A DNA stretch of 7,953 nt from Bacteroidota bacterium (GCA_022571135.1 JACZYK010000111.1:1-7953), one strand, 5' to 3'; counted from the stretch's first letter, positions 1-6,800 are shown. A program made the numbers and translations. The notes: generated by a model from the letters alone, not told the origin.

Positions 1-71
1 GCCTTCGTTTCGCGATCCGCGAGGGCGGACGCACGGTAGGCGCCGGCGTCGTATCGAAAATCCTCGACTGA
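1..71 (+). CDS. tuf: Elongation factor Tu, C-terminal fragment (partial, 5' end outside window)
   Basis: The first complete codon is at position 3, and the frame reads LRFAIREGGRTVGAGVVSKILD before a TGA stop at 69-71. This matches the last beta-strands of domain 3 of EF-Tu; RFAIREGGRTVGAGVV is nearly invariant in the family. EF-Tu is the cytosolic GTPase that delivers aminoacyl-tRNA to the ribosomal A site. Only about 22 of roughly 395 residues are in the window, so the GTPase domain cannot be examined. Lying just ahead of tRNA-Trp and secE is the usual place for a tuf copy in Bacteroidota and many other bacteria. No clear intrinsic terminator follows, so read-through into the tRNA and secE is possible. 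Confidence 0.95.
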   Translation, partial: LRFAIREGGRTVGAGVVSKILD

Positions 72-178
72 TGCTCACTCAAATAAATTCGACCGGACTG
101 CGAATGGATTGGAATGCCGCCTCTGGGAACCGGGGATCGATTCCTGCAGTACGCTACTCTCGGATCGCAGAACGGCAA

Positions 179-253
<75 letters not shown>

Positions 254-314
254 CGATGGGGCACCGTATCTGCACGAGCCCGGATAGCGGAGCTAGAACA
301 CAGAAAAGAGAAGA

Positions 315-497
315 ATGATCAAAATCCAAACCTACCTGGAAGAAGTCGGGAAAGAGATGCGAAAGGTGAGTTGGCCGACCCGGTCCGAACTCATCAGTAA
401 TACGCTCATCACGATTCTCACAACCGTTGTCATATCCCTGTTCATTTTCGTTACGGACCGCGTGATAAGCACCGTTCTCGAAGTCATTTACGGATAG
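315..497 (+). CDS. secE: Protein translocase subunit SecE (short, single-span form)
   Basis: This encodes a 60-residue protein, the normal length for the short SecE of most bacteria (E. coli has a longer three-span version). SecE is the essential inner-membrane subunit that clamps SecY in the SecYEG protein-export channel. The amphipathic cytosolic helix contains the family signature KEMRKVSWPTRSEL (residues 13-26, with KVSWP at 17-21). It is followed by one hydrophobic transmembrane segment at about residues 29-47. The ATG at 315 is preceded by a purine-rich stretch (AAAAGAGAAG, 303-312) that can serve as a weak ribosome-binding site. The gene ends 44 bases before nusG, a pairing conserved across bacteria. 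No abnormality is seen. Confidence 0.96.
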   Translation: MIKIQTYLEEVGKEMRKVSWPTRSELISNTLITILTTVVISLFIFVTDRVISTVLEVIYG

Positions 498-509
498 TTC
501 ATCCAATAA

Positions 510-525
510 CAGGCCAGATCGCCTG
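510..525 (+). promoter_or_regulatory. Small hairpin just upstream of the nusG ribosome-binding site
   Basis: CAGGC (510-514) pairs perfectly with GCCTG (521-525) around a six-base loop. It ends three bases before the AGGAG Shine-Dalgarno sequence (529-533) of nusG. A five-base stem is weak and could arise by chance. It is listed because similar inverted repeats occupy the other spacers of this cluster. No U-tract follows, so it is not a terminator. Confidence 0.25.
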
Positions 526-541
526 AGTAGGAGTAGACGAA

Positions 542-1099
542 ATGGAGACGCCAAAGGGCCAAACTATCCTGAAATGGTATGTACTCAGGACTTTCTCAGG
601 TCACGAGAAGAAGGTCAAGGGATATCTGGAGCAGGAGATCGAGCGGCTCGGTCTCGAAGACAAGTTGGCCGAGATCATGATACCGACCGAGACGGTATTC
701 GAGATGCGCGGCGGTAAGAAGCGGACCCGGGAAAAGACGTTTTTCCCCGGATATCTGATGATCAACGCGCTCCTTGACAAGGAACTGATGCACGTAATCT
801 CCGGAATACCGTCTGTCGTCGGATTTCTGACAACGGGGGATCAACCTACGTCTTTACGTCCTGACGAGGTTAATCGAATCCTCGGAAAGATCGACGAGGC
901 ACGGGAAGCAGGCGAGCAGCCGGAGATTCCATTCCGATACGGAGATGCGGTCAAAGTGGTGGACGGTCCGTTCAACAATTTCAACGGCCTCGTCGAAGAA
1001 GTCTATCCGGACAAGATGAAGGTCAAAGTGATGGTCTCCATTTTTGGAAGGAAGACGCCACTTGAACTCGATTACCTGCAGATCGAACACGAAGAATAG
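542..1099 (+). CDS. nusG: Transcription termination/antitermination factor NusG
   Basis: This encodes 185 residues, the usual length for bacterial NusG. The protein binds the RNA polymerase clamp through its N-terminal NGN domain. Its C-terminal KOW domain contacts Rho or ribosomal protein S10, linking transcription with termination or translation. The NGN domain begins at WYVLRTFSGHEKKVK (residues 12-26) and contains FFPGYLMI (67-74) and the VVGFL strand (92-96). The KOW domain begins at YGDAVKVVDGPFNNFNG (133-149) and continues to the IFGRKTPLEL strand near the C-terminus. AGGAG at 529-533 is a good Shine-Dalgarno sequence eight bases before the ATG at 542, which supports this start. The gene lies directly downstream of secE, as in most bacteria. 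Confidence 0.97.
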   Translation: METPKGQTILKWYVLRTFSGHEKKVKGYLEQEIERLGLEDKLAEIMIPTETVFEMRGGKKRTREKTFFPGYLMINALLDKELMHVISGIPSVVGFLTTGDQPTSLRPDEVNRILGKIDEAREAGEQPEIPFRYGDAVKVVDGPFNNFNGLVEEVYPDKMKVKVMVSIFGRKTPLELDYLQIEHEE

Positions 1100-1129
1100 A
1101 AGCGTAGCAACGCCGCAAATTTCTTCACG

Positions 1130-1157
1130 TTGACTTGATCAATTGCCGAATTATACG
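1130..1157 (+). promoter_or_regulatory. Possible sigma70-like promoter ahead of rplK
   Basis: TTGACT (1130-1135; five of six matches to TTGACA) is followed after 16 bases by TATACG (1152-1157; four of six matches to TATAAT). It lies in the longest spacer before the ribosomal-protein genes (1100-1256). A separate TACATTTA (1196-1203) matches seven of eight positions of the Bacteroidota -7 element TAnnTTTG. The nearest TTTG upstream of that element (1168-1171) is 24 bases away, probably too far. A promoter ahead of rplK is known in E. coli, so the location is reasonable, but these assignments are by eye. Confidence 0.3.
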
Positions 1158-1235
1158 GGAACCTCAGTTTGTATCGGTCATTACACATAGGCTAGTACAT
1201 TTAAGGATTTTAGATAGCGGGAGCCGATTGCAAAG

Positions 1236-1256
1236 GCGTTCGAACCGCGCGAAAGC
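1236..1256 (+). promoter_or_regulatory. Inverted repeat abutting the rplK start codon
   Basis: GC-TTCG (1236-1237, 1239-1242) can pair with CGAA-GC (1250-1253, 1255-1256) around a seven-base loop, with one opposed G/A pair (1238/1254). The structure ends at the base before the rplK ATG. L1 represses its operon by binding mRNA near the L11 start in E. coli, so a structure here could have that role. It lacks any element I can equate with the L1 binding site, and the stem is short. Confidence 0.25.
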
Positions 1257-1691
1257 ATGGCTAAAAAGATTGACGGCTACATCAAGCTCCAGATAAGAGC
1301 CGGTCAGGCCAATCCAGCACCTCCGATTGGACCGGCCCTGGGACAGCAAGGTGTAAACATCATGGAATTCTGCAAGCAGTTTAATGCTGCCACGCAGGAC
1401 AGAATGGGCTTGATTCTACCGGTCGTAATTACTGTCTACGCCGACAAGTCCTTCACCTTCATCGTGAAGAGTCCTCCGGCAGCGGTACTTCTCAAAACTG
1501 CCGCACGGATCAAATCAGGGGCTGCCGATCCTCTTCGCGAGCATGTTGGCACGGTGACGTGGCAGCAGTGCCGGAATATCGCTGAGCAGAAAATGGAAGA
1601 TCTCAACGCCAATGATCTGGAAGCAGGCGCCGCCATGATCGCAGGCACGGCCCGGTCGATGGGTATCGAGGTTAATGGTAGACCCGCCTGA
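1257..1691 (+). CDS. rplK: 50S ribosomal protein L11
   Basis: This encodes 144 residues, close to the family norm of about 141. L11 binds the 23S rRNA GTPase-associated region at the base of the L10/L12 stalk and takes part in factor-dependent GTP hydrolysis. The N-terminal domain has the proline-rich signature PAPPIGPALGQQGVNIMEFC (residues 20-39), where thiostrepton acts in other bacteria. The rRNA-binding C-terminal domain carries SPPAAVLLK, the KMEDLNANDLEA segment and GTARSMGIEV near the end. The ATG start gives the expected MAKKIDGYIKLQI opening. No Shine-Dalgarno sequence lies at a useful distance: the bases before the ATG are CGCGCGAAAGC, and the purine-rich AGCGGGAG is more than 30 bases upstream. 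It is the first gene of the ribosomal-protein block. Confidence 0.97.
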   Translation: MAKKIDGYIKLQIRAGQANPAPPIGPALGQQGVNIMEFCKQFNAATQDRMGLILPVVITVYADKSFTFIVKSPPAAVLLKTAARIKSGAADPLREHVGTVTWQQCRNIAEQKMEDLNANDLEAGAAMIAGTARSMGIEVNGRPA

Positions 1692-1716
1692 AAAAACAAT
1701 CGGACGAAAGTTTAAC

Positions 1717-1742
1717 GACGGGTGTGGTTGTGTGCACTCGTC
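1717..1742 (+). promoter_or_regulatory. Hairpin in the rplK-rplA spacer
   Basis: GACGGGTG (1717-1724) pairs with CACTCGTC (1735-1742) as eight consecutive pairs, one of them G-U, around a ten-base loop. A nearby GGACGA (1702-1707) could compete for TCGTCC (1738-1743), giving an alternative fold. No U-tract follows, so termination is unlikely. It lies 80 bases before rplA and could be a processing site, a protein-binding site or chance. The rest of the 131-base spacer (1692-1822) contains no gene that I can support. Confidence 0.35.
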
Positions 1743-1822
1743 CAAGAATAAGAACGAAGCACCGGCGGGAGCTCAACGCGTAAAAAAGCGAGGGCGTTAG
1801 TACCGCAAAGATCGTTTTGAAC

Positions 1823-2533
1823 ATGGGAAAAAAAGGAAGGCGATATCGCGAATTACGCGAACTCGTTGATTCAAACAACGGCCCCCTTTCGATGGATCTG
1901 GCCGTGGAGATGCTCAAGAAGACCGCTTCGGCCAAATTCGACGAATCAATCGATATCGACGTAAGACTCGGAGTAGACCCCCGTCATGCGGATCAGATGG
2001 TTCGTGGGACCGTGGCGCTCCCACACGGAACCGGCAAGGAAGTCCGCGTCCTGGTCCTTGCAAACGAGAGCGAACAGGCGGAAGCCCTCGAAGCCGGAGC
2101 CGACTACGTGGGTCTGGACGACTACGTAGAGAAAATCCAGAAGAAAGGATGGACCGACTTCGACGTGTTGATCGCCACACCGGACGTTATGGCCAAGGTC
2201 GGACGACTCGGACGCGTACTCGGCCCGCGAGGTCTGATGCCGAACCCCAAGAGCGGGACCGTAACGATGGACGTAGCACAGGCTGTAAAGGAAGTAAAAG
2301 CCGGCAAGATTGATTTCCGAGTAGACAAATTCGGAAACCTACACTCGGCTATCGGAAAGGCCTCATTCTCGGAGGAGCAACTCCGTGACAATGCGGAAGC
2401 TTTTCTGAGAGAGGTGGTCCGTTTGCGGCCCGCGGCCGCGAAAGGGACCTATGTCCGCTCGATCACACTTTCCTCGACGATGGGTCCCGGCATCCGTCTC
2501 GATCGTGGGGAAGTACTGGCGGCACTGCGATAG
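1823..2533 (+). CDS. rplA: 50S ribosomal protein L1
   Basis: This encodes 236 residues from the ATG at 1823. A TTG six bases earlier (1817) would add only Met-Asn. The ATG is preferred because it gives MGKKGRRYRE, matching the family's usual MAKKGKRYRE opening. L1 binds 23S rRNA, forms the mobile stalk that helps release E-site tRNA, and in many bacteria represses translation of its own rplK-rplA mRNA. The L1 signature GPRGLMPNPKSGTVT is at residues 134-148. It is followed by KAGKIDFRVDKFGNLHSAIGK, and near the C-terminus by KGTYVRSITLSSTMGPGI, which completes the RNA-binding domain. No Shine-Dalgarno sequence is visible in the 20 bases before the start, so translation may depend on coupling or on A/U-rich initiation. 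Length and motifs are intact. Confidence 0.96.
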   Translation: MGKKGRRYRELRELVDSNNGPLSMDLAVEMLKKTASAKFDESIDIDVRLGVDPRHADQMVRGTVALPHGTGKEVRVLVLANESEQAEALEAGADYVGLDDYVEKIQKKGWTDFDVLIATPDVMAKVGRLGRVLGPRGLMPNPKSGTVTMDVAQAVKEVKAGKIDFRVDKFGNLHSAIGKASFSEEQLRDNAEAFLREVVRLRPAAAKGTYVRSITLSSTMGPGIRLDRGEVLAALR

Positions 2534-2538
2534 CATGC

Positions 2539-2572
2539 GTAACTGCTTACTGTACCCCGCAGCCATGTGGGG
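2539..2572 (+). promoter_or_regulatory. Tandem hairpins in the short rplJ leader
   Basis: CCCCGCA (2555-2561) pairs with TGTGGGG (2566-2572) over seven consecutive pairs, one of them G-U, around a GCCA tetraloop. Just upstream, GTAA (2539-2542) pairs with TTAC (2547-2550) around CTGC. An alternative pairing, CTGC (2543-2546) with GCAG (2559-2562), would join the two. The structure ends ten bases before the GAGGAA ribosome-binding sequence of rplJ. In many bacteria the L10-L12 complex binds a structured rplJ leader and represses it. This leader is much shorter than the E. coli one, and I cannot confirm a kink-turn, so the regulatory role is inferred from position. Confidence 0.45.
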
Positions 2573-2592
2573 ACGAAATGTGAGGAAGAATC

Positions 2593-3153
2593 ATGGCAAT
2601 GACCAAAGCGCAGAAGGTAGCAGCAGTTGACGCTATCGCTCAGAAGCTCGAGCAGTCGCCTACCATCTATCTGACTAATTTTTCAGGACTTACGGTCGAG
2701 CAGGCAAACAAGCTCCGCACGAAATTTCGCGAGGCTGGTGTCGAGTACAAAGTTGTCAAGAATACGCTTCTGAAGCTCGCGATGGCCCGGATCGGCGGAT
2801 ACGACGATCTGTACGACCATCTGGAAGGCCCCACGGCTGTGGCCTTCTCCGAAGAGCCATCAGCCCCGGCCCGTGTGATCAAGAAGTTTCTGAACGACAT
2901 GAAGACCGAGCTTCCCTCGCTCAAGGGAGCCCACGTGGAAGGTGCGGTCTATCACGAAGACGGGCTCGAGGCTCTGGCCAAACTGAAATCCCGGACTGAG
3001 CTTCTTGGCGAGATTATCTCGGTGCTCATGGCTCCGATGATCCATGTCGTAGGCGGATTGCAGGCTCAGGGAGAAAATCTACTCGGTGCCATCCGGACGA
3101 TCTCCGAACGAGAAAACGGGAAGCTTGCCGGGATTTCAGGCGAACACGTCTGA
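2593..3153 (+). CDS. rplJ: 50S ribosomal protein L10
   Basis: This encodes 186 residues, slightly longer than E. coli L10 (165) but usual for the family. L10 anchors dimers of L7/L12 to the 23S rRNA stalk base. The N-terminal domain has the family pattern IYLTNFSGLTVEQANKLR (residues 25-42) and EYKVVKNTLLKLA, the RNA- and L11-facing surface. The C-terminal part ends in the long helix that carries L12 dimers. GAGGAA (2582-2587) lies five bases upstream of the ATG at 2593 and supports that start. A second ATG at 2599 (Met3) is possible but slightly less well placed for the Shine-Dalgarno sequence. The gene follows rplA after 59 bases, mostly occupied by the leader hairpins. Confidence 0.96.
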   Translation: MAMTKAQKVAAVDAIAQKLEQSPTIYLTNFSGLTVEQANKLRTKFREAGVEYKVVKNTLLKLAMARIGGYDDLYDHLEGPTAVAFSEEPSAPARVIKKFLNDMKTELPSLKGAHVEGAVYHEDGLEALAKLKSRTELLGEIISVLMAPMIHVVGGLQAQGENLLGAIRTISERENGKLAGISGEHV

Positions 3154-3170
3154 GATCGATGCGGCAGGCT

Positions 3171-3203
3171 TTAGAAAAATAAAATAAACCTAACCCTTAA
3201 ACA
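3171..3203 (+). promoter_or_regulatory. A/T-rich tract upstream of rplL
   Basis: This 33-base tract between rplJ and rplL is strongly A-rich (mostly A and T, one G) inside a much more GC-rich window. It contains TAAAAT (3180-3185), which resembles a -10 box, but no matching -35 box is found 16-18 bases upstream. Single-stranded A/U-rich mRNA can act as a translation enhancer by binding ribosomal protein S1. That would suit L7/L12, the one ribosomal protein made in several copies per ribosome. The role is inferred. Confidence 0.35.
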
Positions 3204-3235
3204 GCAACGCAGCTCTTCCGGGCGAAGACCGTTGC
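3204..3235 (+). promoter_or_regulatory. Two-tier hairpin in the rplJ-rplL spacer
   Basis: GCAACG (3204-3209) pairs perfectly with CGTTGC (3230-3235). Inside it, TCTTC (3214-3218) pairs perfectly with GAAGA (3224-3228) around a five-base loop. The two helices are separated by an asymmetric internal loop of four bases (left) and one base (right). The structure ends nine bases before the GAGGA ribosome-binding site of rplL (3245-3249). No U-tract follows. It could be an RNase site or a stabilising 5' structure for an rplL transcript. Confidence 0.5.
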
Positions 3236-3253
3236 AGGAATCACGAGGATAGA

Positions 3254-3631
3254 ATGTCTGACATAAAGAAAATCGCCGAATCGCTGGTCAACCTGACCAT
3301 CAAAGAGGCCAGCGAACTGGCCACGCTTCTCGAAGATGAGTACGGTATCAAACCGGCTGCTGCAGCTGTTGCAGTAGCGGGTCCGGCCGGTGGCGATGGA
3401 GCCGTCGCTGCCGAGGAGAAGACCGAGTTTGACGTTGTTCTTGCGTCGATCGGCGACAAGAAGATCAATGTTATCAAGGAAGTCCGTGCTCTTACAGGTC
3501 TGGGGCTGAAAGAGGCCAAGGAGTTGGTCGACACGGCCCCGAGCACCGTGAAAGAAGCTGTTTCCAAAGATGAGGCTGAAAAGATCAAAGCCAAATTGGA
3601 GGACGCAGGCGCAGGGGTTGAACTCAAGTAG
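3254..3631 (+). CDS. rplL: 50S ribosomal protein L7/L12
   Basis: This encodes 125 residues, the expected length. L7/L12 forms the flexible stalk that recruits translation GTPases and stimulates their GTP hydrolysis. The N-terminal dimerisation domain covers residues 1-33 (MSDIKKIAESLVNLTIKEAS at the start). The hinge at about 34-55 is rich in Ala, Val and Gly. The C-terminal factor-binding domain starts at EFDVVL (58-63) and contains KINVIKEVRALTGLGLKEAK (70-89), the helix pair that contacts EF-G and EF-Tu. GAGGA (3245-3249) lies four bases before the ATG. The gene follows rplJ after 100 bases containing an A/T-rich tract and a hairpin. A 171-base structured spacer separates it from rpoB. Confidence 0.97.
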   Translation: MSDIKKIAESLVNLTIKEASELATLLEDEYGIKPAAAAVAVAGPAGGDGAVAAEEKTEFDVVLASIGDKKINVIKEVRALTGLGLKEAKELVDTAPSTVKEAVSKDEAEKIKAKLEDAGAGVELK

Positions 3632-3662
3632 GACCTCGCGCATGCTGTCAAGGGTATTTCCA

Positions 3663-3710
3663 GCACCGAGTAGTACGGCCGATCTCATTTATGGGGTCGG
3701 CCTTCGGTGC
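3663..3710 (+). promoter_or_regulatory. Large two-tier hairpin in the rplL-rpoB spacer (candidate attenuator or RNase III site)
   Basis: The inner stem pairs GGCCGATCTC (3677-3686) with GGGGTCGGCC (3693-3702): ten consecutive pairs, two of them G-U, around the loop ATTTAT. The outer stem pairs GCACCGA (3663-3669) with TCGGTGC (3704-3710), seven perfect pairs. Between the stems are seven unpaired bases on the left and one on the right. ATCATC follows rather than a U-tract, so it is not a classic intrinsic terminator. E. coli has both an attenuator and an RNase III cleavage site in this spacer, so a role in setting the ratio of ribosomal protein to polymerase is plausible. Confidence 0.6.
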
Positions 3711-3740
3711 ATCATCGAGGGATACCAGAGCAGCAACCCG

Positions 3741-3776
3741 GAAGTGGCCGGATCATGCCGTGGAGCCACTTTTCGT
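3741..3776 (+). terminator. Intrinsic terminator-like hairpin before rpoB (probable partial terminator)
   Basis: AAGTGGC (3742-3748) pairs perfectly with GCCACTT (3765-3771), with a G-U pair (3741-3772) extending it. CGG (3749-3751) can pair with CCG (3758-3760) inside the loop. The stem runs into a T-rich stretch, TTTTCGTTATT, from 3770. This is the layout of a modest Rho-independent terminator. It lies about 27 bases before the rpoB ATG, and no convincing promoter is seen after it, so rpoB must be reached by read-through. Attenuation rather than full termination is therefore the likely role. Confidence 0.5.
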
Positions 3777-3802
3777 TATTAATCAAGGAAATCGCCTGAA
3801 TT

Positions 3803-6800
3803 ATGCCCAGTGTCAAAGGTCGTAAGGAACGCAGCAGTTTTTCGCGTATCCCTTCCATCAAGGACTATCCGGATTTTCTCGACGTTCAGCTCAAGTCGTT
3901 TCATGACTTCGTGCAGGACTACATTCCGCCCGAAGAGCGAACCTCTGTTGGTCTACAGGCGGTTTTCGAGGATCACTTTCCCATCCATGATACCCGGGAG
4001 CGGTATACACTGGAGTTTATCCACTACACGCTCGATTCCCCGAAGCATACTGTTGAGGAGTGTATCGCCCAGGGTCTCAGTTTTTCAGTCCCGCTGAAGG
4101 CAAAACTGCGTCTGTCGAGCAAGGAAGACGAAGACGAGGACGAAGCAGAAGAAGCCGTCGAACAGGAGGTCTACCTGGGTAATCTGCCGTTCATGACCGA
4201 TCGAGGGACGTTCGTAATCAACGGCGCCGAACGTGTCGTCGTATCCCAGCTGCATCGAAGCCCCGGCGTCTTTTTCGGTCAGAGCGTCCATCCGAACGGC
4301 ACCGAGCTGTACTCGGCGCGCGTCATTCCATTCCGGGGCTCGTGGATCGAGTTTTCTACGGATGTAAGCAACCTGATGTGGGCGTATATCGACCGTAAGA
4401 AAAAGCTCCCGGTGACGACGTTGCTTCGGGCTCTCGGGTATTCATCCAACGGAGAAATAGTTAAGCTGTTTGACCTCGCCGACACGGTCGAGATCAAGAC
4501 GAAGCGGAGCTGGGCCAAATTAGTCGGCCGCAAGCTCGCAGCGACAGTCTCCGTCGAACGGATGACCGAAGTTGTCGATGAGGATACGGGCGAAGTTCTG
4601 GACGAGAGGAAGGAGCGCGAAATCATTCTTCCCGCTCAGCACGAGCTGGCCGAAGAAGACTACGACAAGCTCAAGGAAGCCGAGATAAAGACGGTCTATC
4701 TGATTCGTGAGCAGACGGAAGAGGACACACTCGACAAAACAACGCTGCTTAATACGATTAAGCGGGATCCCACGCACTCGGAGGAGGAGGCGCTCGAGTA
4801 CCTCTATCTACAACTCCGCGGCACGGAGGCGCCCGACATAGAGACCGCACGTGGTGTTCTCGATCGTTTGTTCTTCAGCGAGAAGCGCTACGACTTGGGC
4901 GAAGTGGGTCGTTATCGCATCAATTCCCGTCTTCGTCTGAATGAATCCCTGGATCGTCTCACACTGACGCGCGCCGACATTATTGCGATCATCACCGAAC
5001 TGATCATGCTTCAGAACGGTCGAAGCACCGTTGACGATATCGACCATCTGGGCAATCGTCGCGTCCGCTCGGTGGGCGAACAGTTGGCGGCGCAGTTTTC
5101 GCTGGGATTGGCTCGGATGGCGAGGACCATTAAGGAGCGTATGAATTTGCGGGATGCGGAGAAATTCACGCCGCAGGATCTGGTGAATGCTCGTACGGTT
5201 TCGAGTGTGATTAATACGTTTTTTGGAACGAATCAGCTCAGTCAGTTTATGGATCAGACGAATCCGCTGGCGGAGCTGACGCATAAGCGACGCATGTCGG
5301 CGCTCGGACCGGGAGGTCTTACGCGCGAGCGTGCCGGCTTCGAAGTTCGTGACGTTCACTACACCCACTACGGCCGGCTCTGCCCGATTGAGACGCCTGA
5401 AGGCCCCAACATCGGTCTGATTTCATCTCTTTGCGTGCACGCCCGCATTAACGCATACGGATTTATAGAGACCCCCTACCGAATTGTCACGAAGGGGAAA
5501 GTCTCCAAGAGAATAAAGTACCTGACCGCGGAAGAAGAGGACAGCGTCGTCATCGCCCAGGCGAACGCCCCGCTCGACTCGAAGGGTAAGTTCGTAAACG
5601 AATACGTCAAGAGCCGTCATCGCGGTGATTTCCCGGTCGTTGAGGCGAAAAAAGTGCACTACATGGACATCAGCCCGAACCAGATTGTGTCGCCTGCTGC
5701 CAGCCTTATCCCGTTCCTCGAGCACGACGACGCTAACCGTGCTCTGATGGGTTCTAATATGCAACGTCAGGCTGTACCCCTTCTTCGGGCCGAAGCACCC
5801 ATCGTTGGGACGGGCCTGGAAAACCGCGTAGCCCGGGATTCCCGCGCTGTCCTCGTAGCAGAAAAAGACGGCGTCGTTGAATACGTCGATGCTAGGAAGA
5901 TCACCATTCGTCAGCATCGTTCAGCCGACGACGAGATGCTATCGTTCGACGATCCTGTCGAAACGAGTGAACTGACAAAGTTTCGTCGTACGAACCAGGA
6001 TACATGTGTCAACCAGCATCCGATTGTAAAGGTCGGGCAGAAGGTCAAAGCTGGAGATATTTTAACCGACGGTTTCTCGACCGATAAGGGCGAGTTGGCG
6101 CTGGGAAAGAACATATTGGTTGCGTTCATGCCCTGGCGCGGGTACAACTTTGAGGACGCTATAGTCATCTCCGAACGTCTGGTCTCGGACGATATCTACA
6201 CGTCTCTGCATATCGAGGAGTTTGAACTTCAGGTCCGTGATACGAAGCGGGGCGAAGAGGAGCTGACACGTGAGATACCGAACGTATCCGAAGAGGCGAC
6301 GAAAGACCTCGACGAACGCGGAATTATCAGGATCGGAGCCGAAGTGAAGGCCGGGGACATTATCGTCGGCAAGATTACCCCGAAAGGAGAATCGGACCCG
6401 ACGCCCGAAGAAAAACTTCTTCGAGCCATTTTCGGTGATAAGGCGGGGGACGTAAAAGACGCCTCGCTGAAAGCACCTCCCGGAATGAAGGGTGTGGTCA
6501 TCGATACGAAGCTGTTCAGCCGACGCAAGCTCGATCCCGCGACCAAGAAAGAAGAACAAAAGCGTCTCGCCGAGATCGAGCACGATTTCGAACTCGGGAT
6601 GAAGGAGCTCAACGAGAGTTTCTGGGCAAAGTTCAACACGCTTCTCGAAGGCAAGAAGGCCAAGGATTTTGTCGATCGTCGCGGGATGGTGTTGCTCTCG
6701 CAAGGGGCCAAGATCAAGAAAGAGGCATTTGTAGATGTTTCTCCTCTGGATCTGGACCCTCGCGTGGCTTTTACCGACGACGAAGACCTGAACGCCAAGA

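Noticed and set aside
1102..1113. GCGT-AGCA-ACGC hairpin after nusG as a terminator
   Set aside because: Four pairs are too few and the following bases are not a U-tract.
3570..3782. + strand frame of 70 codons overlapping the rplL end and the rplL-rpoB spacer
   Set aside because: Its first part is rplL read in another frame, and the rest runs through the two hairpins. No ribosome-binding site or family resemblance is seen.
4121..4168. Acidic run in RpoB as an unusual insertion or a sign of a halophile
   Set aside because: This loop is variable and often acidic in Bacteroidota RpoB. One loop of about ten residues does not show a salt-adapted proteome, and the other proteins here are not unusually acidic by eye.
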